64,000 nt of DNA, taken from contig CALOFM010000019.1 in the NCBI GenBank assembly GCA_942492625.1, positions 124,001 through 188,000 on the forward strand. Direction: 5' to 3'. Under the pieces are notes generated by a model. That model ran no database searches. It was not told the DNA's origin and saw only the letters and a program-made list of their open reading frames with translations. Origin of the DNA: Thiosymbion sp942492625. GTDB taxonomy: Bacteria; Pseudomonadota; Gammaproteobacteria; Chromatiales; Chromatiaceae. This document shows positions 37,739-46,457 of this stretch, in pieces (within the stretch, counting starts at the first letter, position 1; each line of letters opens with the position of its first letter). The translations under genes and the position numbers were made by a program.

Positions 37739-37930
37739 TCAGTCTTCGAGCGAATATCGCGCACCACAATAGGGGCAGACCGTTTCTCCGGTCTTTTCGA
37801 TGGGTAGGAATACGCGCGGATGCATGTTCCAGACCTCGTCCTGCGGGCGGGGGCAGGACAGAGGCAGGTCGGCGCGGGCGACCTTGATCACCGACCCGGT
37901 GCGCGGCGTCTTTTCAGCCGTTTCTGCCAT
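37739..37930 (-). CDS. Zinc-finger (zf-CHCC) domain protein
   Basis: 63 residues. Cys26 (LPLSCPRP), His37 (WNMHPRVFLP) and the pair C52-P-Y-C55-G make the CHCC zinc site, followed by ARYSLED. This is the small NDUFS6-related family common in proteobacteria, usually next to ilvE as here, where it lies 77 bp downstream. Function in bacteria is not well established. Confidence 0.9.
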   Translation of the reverse strand: MAETAEKTPRTGSVIKVARADLPLSCPRPQDEVWNMHPRVFLPIEKTGETVCPYCGARYSLED

Positions 37931-38007
37931 TTTCCACTCTCCTCATTAGGATCTCTCGATCAAAGCGTTGCAAAAATGTTGGCCGTCTGATTTTTCCCAA
38001 AGGAGAA

Positions 38008-38931
38008 TCAGACCAGAGTAAGCCACTGGAGATGCTCATCGCGGCGGCCATGGACCTGGTCGAAGTAGAGTTCCTGCAAGCGCTGGGTGATGGGGCCACG
38101 GGTACCACTGCCGATGGCGCGTCCGTCCACCTCGCGGATCGGGGTCACCTCGGCGGCGGTCCCCGAAAAGAACGCCTCGTCGGCGATATAGACCTCGTCG
38201 CGGGTGATGCGCTTCTCCACCACATCGATCCCCAGCTCGCCGGCCAGAGACATCACCGTCTTTCGCGTGATGCCGTCCAGAGCCGAGGTCAGGTCCGGGG
38301 TATAGAGTACGCCCTCGCGGACGATGAAGATGTTCTCGCCACTGCCCTCCATGACATAGCCCTCGGAGTCGAGGAGCAGCGCCTCGTCATAGCCGTCGCG
38401 CAGGGCCTCCTGCAGGGCCATCATGGAGTTCATATAGTTGCCGTTGGCCTTGGCCCGGCACATGGTGATGTTGACGTGGTGGCGGGTGAAAGACGACACC
38501 TTGATGCGTATGCCGTTCTTCATGTTGTCCTCGCCCAAGTAAGCGCCCCACTCCCAGGCCGCCACCACGCAATGGACTTTAAGGTTGTCGGCACGCAGAC
38601 CCATACCCTCGGAGCCGTAGAAGCACATGGGGCGGATATACGCGGAGTCGAGGTCGTTCTCACGCACCGCCGCACGCTGGGCCTCGTCCAGGACCGCTCG
38701 GTCGAAGGGAATGGTCATACCCAGGATATGGGCGGAGTTGAAAAGCCGCTCGGTATGATCGCGCAGCCGGAAAATGGCGGCTCCCTGGTCGGTCCGGTAG
38801 GCCCGGACGCCCTCGAAGACCCCCATGCCGTAGTGCAGTGTGTGGGTCAGCACATGGGTCCTGGCCTCGCGCCAGGGCACCATCTCGCCGTCCAGCCAGA
38901 TAAGGCCGTCACGATCTGACATCGTCGTCAT
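38008..38931 (-). CDS. ilvE: Branched-chain amino acid aminotransferase
   Basis: 307-residue fold-type IV PLP enzyme transaminating leucine, isoleucine and valine. The PLP lysine is K161 (MCRAKANGNYMNS). The phosphate-binding and substrate regions are LHYGMGVFEGVRAY, GYVMEGSGENIFIV and FFSGTAAEVTPI. GGAG lies 6 nt before the ATG at 38931. The frame extends 22 codons further upstream into the spacer after glnE. It lies 67 bp after glnE on the same strand, an arrangement also known in pseudomonads, and precedes the zf-CHCC gene. Confidence 0.95.
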   Translation of the reverse strand: MTTMSDRDGLIWLDGEMVPWREARTHVLTHTLHYGMGVFEGVRAYRTDQGAAIFRLRDHTERLFNSAHILGMTIPFDRAVLDEAQRAAVRENDLDSAYIRPMCFYGSEGMGLRADNLKVHCVVAAWEWGAYLGEDNMKNGIRIKVSSFTRHHVNITMCRAKANGNYMNSMMALQEALRDGYDEALLLDSEGYVMEGSGENIFIVREGVLYTPDLTSALDGITRKTVMSLAGELGIDVVEKRITRDEVYIADEAFFSGTAAEVTPIREVDGRAIGSGTRGPITQRLQELYFDQVHGRRDEHLQWLTLV

Positions 38932-38998
38932 GGTCGTCTCCGCATGTTCTATAGGATATCCGGGCACGCCCCCACGAGGCATGTACCTGGATTGCATC

Positions 38999-41851
38999 TC
39001 AATCTTCCATCAGCTCCCGCCAAAGCATGCGCACTCGCTCCCGCGGCTTCACCAGCCTGTCTTCGGGAACGGTGGTTGGCTGCTCCTGCAGAGCGCTGCG
39101 GTGGTAAGCGGCGCGCAGATCCTTGTAGGCGGCGGTCAAATCCTCGGCCCTATTGCCCGGCAGCAGCTCGAGGCGTGCCAGGGTCTCCAGCAGCCGCACG
39201 TTGTCCGTCCAGTCGGCAAGCTCCGGATGCCGCGCTGCCCACCGAAGGACCGAGTATTGAACCATAAACTCGATGTCTGCAATACCACCTCGGCCCTGTT
39301 TCAGGTCGAAACGCCCGCCGCGGGTCTTGTCCAGATTCTCGCGCATGCGCTCGCGCATCTCCCGTACGTCCTTTCTCAGGCCCTCGGGCTCCCGCTCCAT
39401 GCACAGGATCTCGCGTCGCACCCGGCCGAACCGCTCGGCGAGCAATGGGTCCCCCGCCACCTGCCTGGCCCGCACCAGAGCTTGGTGCTCCCAGGTCCAA
39501 GCGTCGTTCGCCTGGTACCGGGCAAACGAGCTGAGCGAGCGTACCAGCATGCCCTTGTTTCCGTCGGGACGCAGCCGCATGTCCACCTCGTAGAGCTGCC
39601 CCGAAGAGGTCTGAGTGGTCATCATGTGGATCATCCGTTGCCCGAGGCGCATGTAGAACTGGTCGTTGGAGATCTGCTTGCCTCTGCTGGTCATGGCGCT
39701 GACCGAGTTGCTGCCATGGAGAAAGACCAGATCCAGGTCTGAGCCGTAGCCGAGCTCGATGCCCCCCATCTTGCCGTAGCCGAGCACCATGAACCCGGTC
39801 CCCTCGCCCTGTATCGCGCCGGGGCGCCCGTGCTTCCCGCTCAGGTGCCTGAAGGTCAAGGCCAGCACCCTGGAGACGGCGACCTCGGCGATCTCGGTCA
39901 GGTAGTCGCTGACCACCATCAGGGGGATGGCTTCCGTAAGATCCGCAGCGGCCACCCGCAGCATATTGCCTTGGGCGAACTGGCGCAGACGCTCCATCTG
40001 CTGCTCCAGGTCCTCCTCCCCAATCGGTGCGAGCAGGCTGTCGATCTCCTCCTCCAAGTCCACCCTGCGCAGGGGTACATAAAGGCGGCGCGGATCCAGG
40101 AGCTCGTCCAGCAGCAGGGGGTGGTGGACGATCTGGTCGCTGAACCATGGGCTCATTTCCGCCAGGCGTGATAGCTGGGAGAGAATGATCGGGTGCTCTG
40201 TAAGCATCGCCAGATAGGCTGTGCGGCGCAGGATGGACTCGAGCACCCGCAGCACACGCTCCAACACGAGGTCCGGCGACTTGGAGCCGGCCGCCACCTG
40301 GAGGACCAGGGGGATGAGCTGAGCCATGCGGTCGCCGCCGCGCCTGCTCAGTCCCTTGCGCGCCGCCGTGTCGCGCAACGTCTGCAGGCGCCTGAGAGCG
40401 GTGCTCGCATCCTGGAAGCCGGCCTCCGTGAGCTGTCTCTGGTAATGCGTATCATCCGCCGTCCCACCCCAGACGCTCGAGAAGGCCTGCTCCTGGTGCT
40501 CATCATCCGCCTGGGGGGCAGCGAAGACCCGGTCGAATTCCCCCTGGACGCGGCGCCGGTGTCCCTCGAGCACCGCGACAAAGCCGTCCCAGTCTGCGAA
40601 GCCCATGGCACGAGCGAGGCGCAGGCGCCCTTCCTCGGCTTCAGGAAGTAGATGGGTCTGTTTGTCCTTCCAGGCCTGGAGCCGGTTCTCCACCAGGCGC
40701 AGGTGCTCGTAGGCATCGTCGAGGTGCCTCGCCGCGTAGTCCGGCAGCAGCTCCTTCTCGCCGAGCAGGCGAAGAACTGGCCGGATTGGGCGGATCTGCA
40801 GGTCTGGATCGCGCCCGCCGCGGATGAGCTGGAACGCCTGACCGATAAACTCGATCTCGCGGATGCCGCCGGGACCGAGCTTGACGTTGTCCGCCATGCC
40901 TTTGCGTTTAAGCTCCTTGTCGATCATCTGCTTCATGTCGCGCAGGGACTCGATGGCGCCGAAGTCCAGGTAGCGCCGGTAGACGAACGGGCGCAGCATG
41001 GCCGTGAGCTCCGCGCCCGCATCTCTGTCGCCGCCCACCACCCGCGCCTTGATCATGGCGTAGCGCTCCCACTCCCGGGCCTGGGTCTGGTAGTAGTCCT
41101 CCATGGCGCTGAAGCTCATGGCCAATGGTCCCGCGTCGCCGAAGGGGCGCAGGCGCGCGTCGACACGAAAAACGAAGCCGTCCGCGGTGTTGGCGTCCAG
41201 GGCCTGTATCAGGCGTCTGGCCAGGCGGACGAAGAACTGCTCATTGGCCAGGGCACGCGGGCCGTCGGTCTGACCGCTGGAGGGATAAGCAAAGATGAGG
41301 TCGATGTCCGAGGAAAGGTTGAGCTCGCGCGCCCCCAGCTTGCCCATCCCGAGCACCACGAGACGCTGCGCGACGCCGTCCGTATCGCGGGGCGTGCCAA
41401 CTTCGGCAACGGTCCAGCCGTAGAGCAGGTGGAGGGCGCTGTTGATACATGCGTCGGCTAAGGCGCTCAAGTCTTCGAGGGTCTCGTCCAGCGGCGCCAG
41501 GGAGCCGACGTCCCGCCAGATGATTCGCACCATCTCCTCGCGGCGGAAACGGCGCAAGGCCGCCCCAAGGGAAAGTTCGTCGGTGGCGCTCGCCAAGGCA
41601 TCGCCAAGCAGGCGGTCGATCTCTCCCTCGTCGTACGAGCTTTCCAGGCGTCCGGAGTCGAGCAGCCCGGGAAGAAGCTTCGGGTGGCGCGTGCAACTGA
41701 CCGCCACGTAGTCACTCGCCTCCCAGACGGCCGGCAGGGTCCGGTCGAGCAACGGGTGTGTGGGCACCCCGATTCCAAGCTCCGCCAACGCCGCCTCCCA
41801 AACCCGTCGCTGATCGGCAACCCCTGCACTAAGATCTTCGGCCCCTTCCAT
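38999..41851 (-). CDS. glnE: Glutamine synthetase adenylyltransferase/deadenylase
   Basis: 950 residues, matching E. coli GlnE (946). Two nucleotidyltransferase domains are visible: the N-terminal deadenylase with VLGMGKLGARELNLSSDIDLIF and the C-terminal adenylylase with VLGYGKMGGIELGYGSDLDLVF. Each carries the G...DxD metal motif and is followed by helical GlnD-UTase-like regions (PGGIREIEFIGQ and RGGIADIEFMVQ). It tunes GlnA activity in response to PII. The ATG at 41851 is preceded by GAGGAG at 7 nt. The longer frame to 41962 has no ribosome site. Confidence 0.96.
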   Translation of the reverse strand: MEGAEDLSAGVADQRRVWEAALAELGIGVPTHPLLDRTLPAVWEASDYVAVSCTRHPKLLPGLLDSGRLESSYDEGEIDRLLGDALASATDELSLGAALRRFRREEMVRIIWRDVGSLAPLDETLEDLSALADACINSALHLLYGWTVAEVGTPRDTDGVAQRLVVLGMGKLGARELNLSSDIDLIFAYPSSGQTDGPRALANEQFFVRLARRLIQALDANTADGFVFRVDARLRPFGDAGPLAMSFSAMEDYYQTQAREWERYAMIKARVVGGDRDAGAELTAMLRPFVYRRYLDFGAIESLRDMKQMIDKELKRKGMADNVKLGPGGIREIEFIGQAFQLIRGGRDPDLQIRPIRPVLRLLGEKELLPDYAARHLDDAYEHLRLVENRLQAWKDKQTHLLPEAEEGRLRLARAMGFADWDGFVAVLEGHRRRVQGEFDRVFAAPQADDEHQEQAFSSVWGGTADDTHYQRQLTEAGFQDASTALRRLQTLRDTAARKGLSRRGGDRMAQLIPLVLQVAAGSKSPDLVLERVLRVLESILRRTAYLAMLTEHPIILSQLSRLAEMSPWFSDQIVHHPLLLDELLDPRRLYVPLRRVDLEEEIDSLLAPIGEEDLEQQMERLRQFAQGNMLRVAAADLTEAIPLMVVSDYLTEIAEVAVSRVLALTFRHLSGKHGRPGAIQGEGTGFMVLGYGKMGGIELGYGSDLDLVFLHGSNSVSAMTSRGKQISNDQFYMRLGQRMIHMMTTQTSSGQLYEVDMRLRPDGNKGMLVRSLSSFARYQANDAWTWEHQALVRARQVAGDPLLAERFGRVRREILCMEREPEGLRKDVREMRERMRENLDKTRGGRFDLKQGRGGIADIEFMVQYSVLRWAARHPELADWTDNVRLLETLARLELLPGNRAEDLTAAYKDLRAAYHRSALQEQPTTVPEDRLVKPRERVRMLWRELMED

Positions 41852-42134
41852 CGGGAGACTCCTCAAGCCCAAAAACCAGCCCCAGAGCATACTTGGGCGG
41901 ACGAGGAAAGAAAAACCCCACGCTCGCGATGACCGGGGCGCATGGACAGGGTGGGATTTCAACCCCGGTTGCGAAGAGCAAAGCCGAGCCGCGGGACTCC
42001 TAACTCATCTTGGACAGAACAGTACACCGGCTAGAACACGAAGAAACACAATCAAAACCAAAGCATGAGAAGCAGGATCCGGAGGCGATGATTTCACCGG
42101 AGCGGCTCTTTGTCCCTTGTGAGGTCAAAGGCGA

Positions 42135-42572
42135 TCATGCCTCCAACCAAAAGGTAACAGGACCGTCGTTGATGAGGCTCACCTTCATATCGGCTCCGAA
42201 CAGGCCGGTCTGCACTTGGCGATGCTCCCGACCCGCCCGCTCGACCAGATACTCGAACAGTCGGCGCCCCTCCACCGGCGGCGCAGCGCTGGTGAAGCTC
42301 GCCCGCGTGCCTTTTCGGGTGTCCGCGGCCAGCGTGAACTGAGGCACCAGCAGCAGTCCGCCGTCAATGTCCCGAAGGCTCAAGTTCATCCGGTCCGCCT
42401 CATCCGGAAACACCCGGTATCCCAGCAGGCGCTCCAACAACCGATCCGCCCTTTGCTCGTCGTCCCCCTTTTGAACCCCGGCCAGGACCAGCAAGCCGGG
42501 GCCGATGGCGCCGATGGGCACTCCCTCCACCTCCACCCGGGCCATGCTTACCCGTTGCAGAAGGCCGATCAT
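42135..42572 (-). CDS. dtd: D-aminoacyl-tRNA deacylase
   Basis: 145 residues, exactly the E. coli length. It removes D-amino acids mischarged on tRNA. Motifs are MIGLLQRVSMARVEV, LLVPQFTLAADTRKGTRASF and the cross-subunit Gly-cisPro motif NDGPVTFWLE. The usual SQFTL is PQFTL here, a substitution of the conserved serine that deserves a check. The ATG overlaps the stop of the upstream iminopeptidase gene by 4 bp. Confidence 0.94.
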   Translation of the reverse strand: MIGLLQRVSMARVEVEGVPIGAIGPGLLVLAGVQKGDDEQRADRLLERLLGYRVFPDEADRMNLSLRDIDGGLLLVPQFTLAADTRKGTRASFTSAAPPVEGRRLFEYLVERAGREHRQVQTGLFGADMKVSLINDGPVTFWLEA

Positions 42573-43528
42573 GCCAATTCCAGGGCGAAACGGTCCGTGG
42601 CCGCCACCAGGGCGCTGCGGATGCCGGACTCGAAGGCGGCGTGGCCGGCATCCGGAACGATCTTCAGCTCCGCCTGCGGCCAGGCCCGATGCAGCTCCCA
42701 GGCCGAGCGCACGGGACAGATGAGGTCGTAACGGCCCTGGACGATGACGCCAGGGATCGCGGCCATGCGATGGGCGTCCCGCAGCAGCTGCTCGGGCTCC
42801 AGGAAGGCATGGTTGACGAAGTAGTGACACTCGATCCGCGCCAAACTCAGCGCCAGGTGCGGGTCGCTGAAGGTCGCGTGCAGGTCCGGGTTCGGCAGCA
42901 GGGTGATGGTGCGGCCCTCCCAGCTCGACCAGGCCTTGGCGGCGGCCATGCGTGCGATCTCGTCGCTGCCAGTGAGACGACTGTGATAAGCATGGAGCAG
43001 GTCACCGCGCTCTTCCACGGGAATGGGCGCGAGAAAATCCTCCCACAGGTCGGGAAAGGCCCAGTTGGCGCCCTCCTGGTAGAACCAATGAATCTCCGGG
43101 TCGCGGCACAAGAAGATCCCCCGCAACACCAGGGCCGCTACCCGCTCGGGATGGGTCTCGGCATAGGCGAGCGCCAGGGTCGATCCCCAAGAGCCGCCGA
43201 AGACCAGCCAGCGATCGATTTCCAGCTCCTGACGGATGCGCTCCATGTCCGCCACCAGGTGCCAGGTCGTGTTCGCCTCCAACTCGGCGTGGGGCTTTGA
43301 CCGGCCGCTGCCACGCTGATCGAACAGCAGGATGCGGTAGCGGGCGGGGTCGAAGAAGCGGCGATGGCCGGGCTCACACCCCGCCCCCGGACCACCGTGC
43401 AGAAAAACGGCGGGAATGCCGTGCGGATTTCCGCACTCCTCCAGGTGCAGCTGGTGGATATCGTCCACCGCAAGACGGCGGGTGACATAAGGCTCGATCG
43501 GGGGATAGAGGTCGGTTTCCGCTTGCAT
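42569..43528 (-). CDS. pip: Proline iminopeptidase
   Basis: 319-residue alpha/beta hydrolase releasing N-terminal proline from peptides. It has the oxyanion HGGPGAG motif, FDQRGSGRS, nucleophile serine in GGSWGSTLAL, the aspartate in QGRYDLICPV and the histidine in DAGHAAFE. The N-terminus MQAETDLYPPIEPYVTRRL is standard for the S33 family. Translationally coupled to dtd downstream. Confidence 0.95.
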   Translation of the reverse strand: MQAETDLYPPIEPYVTRRLAVDDIHQLHLEECGNPHGIPAVFLHGGPGAGCEPGHRRFFDPARYRILLFDQRGSGRSKPHAELEANTTWHLVADMERIRQELEIDRWLVFGGSWGSTLALAYAETHPERVAALVLRGIFLCRDPEIHWFYQEGANWAFPDLWEDFLAPIPVEERGDLLHAYHSRLTGSDEIARMAAAKAWSSWEGRTITLLPNPDLHATFSDPHLALSLARIECHYFVNHAFLEPEQLLRDAHRMAAIPGVIVQGRYDLICPVRSAWELHRAWPQAELKIVPDAGHAAFESGIRSALVAATDRFALELA

Positions 43529-43661
43529 GGTTGGAACCTGGAAACGGTAGTTGACCGCTTTGGGCTATGGTCAACCGACTGATTTACACAAGAGACAGCG
43601 GCGCCGCGGAGATTTACTCAATGGGTAAGGCCGCTACGCCACCCAGTGCACACACCCGGCG

Positions 43662-43731
43662 GCGCCTGGCTGCGTTGCAACTCGTTGCAATAGCGGGCTA
43701 TTCCGCCTCGTTGCGCCTTGCCAGACACCAC
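43662..43731. repeat. Extragenic imperfect palindrome
   Basis: Centre AATAGCGGGCTATT (43689-43702) is flanked by imperfectly complementary arms (CTGGCTGCGTTGCAACTCG and CCTCGTTGCGCCTTGCCAG). This resembles the widespread GC-rich extragenic palindromes of gammaproteobacteria. It lies between pip and the candidate small RNA. Confidence 0.65.
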
Positions 43732-43811
43732 CCGGTACGCACCCTGGGCGGCGTCCAACCGCCGTTTCTAGGTTGAAGCATACGAGCCGGTGCCGGGTAC
43801 CGCAATCGCGC

Positions 43812-43829
43812 CTTAGGATTTTTCCTACA
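43812..43829 (+). promoter_or_regulatory. GacA-like upstream activating box
   Basis: CTTAGG-N6-CCTACA matches the palindromic GacA/UvrY consensus TGTAAG-N6-CTTACA at 8 of 12 positions with the correct spacer. Its centre is about 67 bp upstream of the predicted start of the GGA-rich RNA. Inferred from pattern only. Confidence 0.45.
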
Positions 43830-43852
43830 AGCAACAAGGAATCGGATCACAT

Positions 43853-43881
43853 TTGTGACACCACCCATGTGCCATTATTAG
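43853..43881 (+). promoter_or_regulatory. Candidate promoter of the small RNA
   Basis: TTGTGA (43853-43858), 17-bp spacer, TATTAG (43876-43881). Transcription would begin near 43885-43888, where the RNA's 5' stem begins. Confidence 0.5.
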
Positions 43882-43883
43882 CG

Positions 43884-44006
43884 TGTCGCCATACAGGAGT
43901 GTCAGGAAGACGCAAGGGCAGCGGGACGCACCGCCCACAAGGACCGACTTGCCAACCAAGCTCGGCGACATGACCCCCGCGCAGGGACTGCTCGGGGGCT
44001 TTTTTT
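43884..44006 (+). ncRNA. Candidate CsrA/RsmA-binding small RNA (RsmY/RsmZ-like)
   Basis: About 120 nt, no plausible open frame. It carries five GGA triplets (43896, 43905, 43924, 43941 and 43985). One sits in the five-base loop of GTC-AGGAA-GAC and others in or near hairpins (GGGC...GCCC; GCAG-GGA-CTGC). A 7-bp stem TGTCGCC/GGCGACA (43884-43890 and 43964-43970) closes the body. It ends in a strong intrinsic terminator, stem 43974-43979/43993-43998 plus seven T. A promoter and a GacA-like box lie upstream. The final T-run overlaps the stop codon of convergent pbpC. The GGA number, loop placement, terminator and upstream box together match the Gac/Rsm small RNA design. Primary sequence of these RNAs is poorly conserved, so this remains a prediction. 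Confidence 0.6.
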
Positions 44007-46086
44007 ATTCCAGAAACACGCTCACCCGGCTCGACAGCCCTCGCCCATCGACCACCGACAGGGTCGCGAAGCCGGGACCATTCGGTACCCAGCGCGCGGT
44101 CCGCGCGAACGCCTCATGCCGGATGGGCGCTCCGTTGGCGAACCAGATGAAGGGAGGAAAACCGTTCCTCACCTTTAGGGCAAGCGGCGTTTCGCCCCCG
44201 GCGGATATTCCCAGCTCCACGCGCGCGCCGTTCGGCGGGAAGGAGATCTCAGGCCCCGGAAGATCGCCGGCTTGCTGCGCATCGGGAGCGCGTACCCGGC
44301 GCAAGGGCGGGGGCAAGTCTGTAGTACTCGCCACGAGCACACCCGGCGGGGCCGCCGGCAGCGGCACTCGATCTCCCAGACGAACGAATACGTCGAGCAA
44401 GATCGGGGCGGCGGCGTCGATTCCGACCAATCCCGGTACCGGAGCCGCATCCGGTCGTCCCACCCAGACACCCACCATGTGACCTCCGTCGAAGCCCACC
44501 GCCCAGGCGTCGCGGTAGCCGTAAGAGGTACCCGTCTTGAAGGCGAGCCCACCGCTCAATGCGCTCGAAGGCGCGGGCGAGCCACTGAGAATGGAGCCCA
44601 GGTACCAGGCCGCCCGCTCATCGAGCACTCGCTTCGCGTTACCGCTCGGCCCGCCGTCGTCCCGGCTCTCCTTCAGAGCCACAGGCATGCCACCGCGGGC
44701 GATGGCCGCGAAGATCCGGGCCAGGTCGGTCAGGGTCACACCCACACCTCCCAGGCCGATGGCGAGGCCAGGTGGCGCAAGGTCCGACAGCACCGGGCGG
44801 GCGCCGCTGCGGCGCATGCGTGCAACGAGCCGCGCCGGTCCCACCGCCTCCAGGACCTTCACCGCCGGCACATTGAGCGACAGCTGAAGCGCACGGCGGA
44901 CGGTCACGGTGCCATGGAACTCGCGATCGAAGTTGCTGGGTACGTAGCCAGCAAAGCCCGTGGGCCGATCCTCGATCAGGCTTTCCGGATGAGCGATCCC
45001 CGCCTCGAACGCAAGCCCGTAGATGAGCGGCTTGAGGGTCGAGCCGGGCGAGCGCACCGCGCGGGTCATGTCGAGAAAGCCGTCGCGCCGCTCGTCCAGG
45101 AGCCCCGCAGAGCCGATCGAGGCGAGGACCTCACCGGAACCATGATCCACCGCCAGGATGGCAACGGACAGGCCCGATCCCAAGGCATCGGCACGATCTG
45201 CGGCGAGCCTCTCCAGCCGCTGCTGCAGCTCCCGGTCGAGAGTCGATCGGTGAATCTTGATGCCTGGCCGGACTCGAACCAGACGCTCCGCCAAGTGTGC
45301 AGCCAGCATGGGAAACGGACGCCTTTGGTGCGGCACAGGCTCGCTGCGGGCGGCCGCCTCCTCCGCCACATCGATGACGCCAGCCTCCCGCACCCTGGCA
45401 AGCACCAGGTCTCGGGCCCGGCGTGCCGCCGCGAGATCCCGGTCAGGCCGACGGGCCTCCGGCGACTGGGGCAGGGCCACGAGCAATGCGGCCTCGGCGG
45501 CCGTCAGGCGCTTTGGCTCCTTGCCGAACCAGGCCAGGGTGGCGGCACGCACCCCCTCGATATTACCGCCATAGGGAGCCAGGGTCAGGTAGGCGGCCAA
45601 GATATCGTCCTTACCGATCCGACGCTCCAGCGCCAAGGCCGCCAGGATCTGGCGCAGCTTGCCCCGCGCACTGCGTGTGGAGCCGCCCTCCAAGAGCCGC
45701 GCAAGCTGCATGCTGATGGTCGAGCCCCCCGAGACGATGCGCCCGTTGGCGAGCATCTGCGCACCGGCGCGAGCCAGCGCCTTGGAGTCGACGCCGGAAT
45801 GCTCACGAAAGCGCTTATCCTCGAAAGCGAGGATCATGTCGATAAGCTTGGGGTCGACGTCTTCCAGCGCCACAGGTAGGCGCCAACGACCGTCCGCCAC
45901 CGTGAAGGCACGCAGCAGCCTGTCTTTGCGGTCCAGGACCAGGGTCGAGGACTCGATCTCCACGGCCGGCGGCTCGGTGACGTCGACCAGCATCTCTAAT
46001 CCGAGCAGAGCAACGCCCGCCGTCAGCCCAGCCAGCAGGACTGAGATGAGAGTAATGCGAACCTTGCTCGACCTAATCACGGCCAA
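44005..46086 (-). CDS. pbpC: Penicillin-binding protein 1C
   Basis: 693-residue class A PBP. An N-terminal membrane helix is followed by GT51 (AFEDKRFREHSGVDS with catalytic Glu, GGSTISMQLARLL), the transpeptidase (SPGSTLKPLIYG with nucleophile in STLK; SLNVPAV; FKTGTSYGYRDAWAVGF) and a C-terminal beta domain (ISFPPNGARVEL) found in PbpC. It probably acts with the alpha-2-macroglobulin protein encoded upstream in the same direction, as in E. coli. TTG (46086) or GTG (46080) could start translation. The latter would remove two residues. Confidence 0.93.
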   Translation of the reverse strand: MAVIRSSKVRITLISVLLAGLTAGVALLGLEMLVDVTEPPAVEIESSTLVLDRKDRLLRAFTVADGRWRLPVALEDVDPKLIDMILAFEDKRFREHSGVDSKALARAGAQMLANGRIVSGGSTISMQLARLLEGGSTRSARGKLRQILAALALERRIGKDDILAAYLTLAPYGGNIEGVRAATLAWFGKEPKRLTAAEAALLVALPQSPEARRPDRDLAAARRARDLVLARVREAGVIDVAEEAAARSEPVPHQRRPFPMLAAHLAERLVRVRPGIKIHRSTLDRELQQRLERLAADRADALGSGLSVAILAVDHGSGEVLASIGSAGLLDERRDGFLDMTRAVRSPGSTLKPLIYGLAFEAGIAHPESLIEDRPTGFAGYVPSNFDREFHGTVTVRRALQLSLNVPAVKVLEAVGPARLVARMRRSGARPVLSDLAPPGLAIGLGGVGVTLTDLARIFAAIARGGMPVALKESRDDGGPSGNAKRVLDERAAWYLGSILSGSPAPSSALSGGLAFKTGTSYGYRDAWAVGFDGGHMVGVWVGRPDAAPVPGLVGIDAAAPILLDVFVRLGDRVPLPAAPPGVLVASTTDLPPPLRRVRAPDAQQAGDLPGPEISFPPNGARVELGISAGGETPLALKVRNGFPPFIWFANGAPIRHEAFARTARWVPNGPGFATLSVVDGRGLSSRVSVFLE

Positions 46087-46106
46087 CTAGTCGTTGCTCT
46101 CTTTCG

Positions 46107-46376
46107 CTATTTCGTCTCTGCGCATGAAATCCGCACCGCCACCGATTTTCCCACGGCCGTGGTTGCTCGACAGGCTGTGCGCGTCTTCATGATCTGGGCA
46201 TCGACGGCGGTCATGGCGGCCACCTGTAAGCAGTAGGAAGCAGCCGCATCGACTGCGCCGGCAGGTGTCAACTTGCGCCCGACCTGCATCAGGATCTGCC
46301 GATCGATCGGCAGCAGTCCCTTCATCTTCAGGTTTGCATTCCGTTTGTCGAGCCTCGTCTTGTACACCTTCACCAA
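46107..46376 (-). CDS. Small hypothetical protein between yfhM and pbpC
   Basis: 89 residues starting with GTG (VKVYKTRLDKRNANLK), preceded by AGGAG at 9 nt. Centre LPIDRQILMQVGRKLTPAGAVDAA, end KSVAVRISCAETK. No signal peptide, membrane helix or known motif. It sits 81 bp after yfhM and 20 bp before pbpC on the same strand, so it would be cotranscribed. It may be a real small gene or a spacer frame. Confidence 0.45.
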   Translation of the reverse strand: MVKVYKTRLDKRNANLKMKGLLPIDRQILMQVGRKLTPAGAVDAAASYCLQVAAMTAVDAQIMKTRTACRATTAVGKSVAVRISCAETK

Positions 46377-46457
46377 CAGCTGCTCCTGGTCCCCGCTACC
46401 TTGGTCTCGTCACACCGCTCCATTCAACATTTTTGAGCGCGTGGACACCCGCCGAGC

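Noticed and set aside
41935..42010. tRNA-like sequence on the minus strand with GGGTTGAAATCCC resembling a T-arm
   Set aside because: No matching acceptor stem, anticodon arm or D-arm can be drawn. Only the T-arm-like segment and a GC-rich hairpin are present upstream of glnE.
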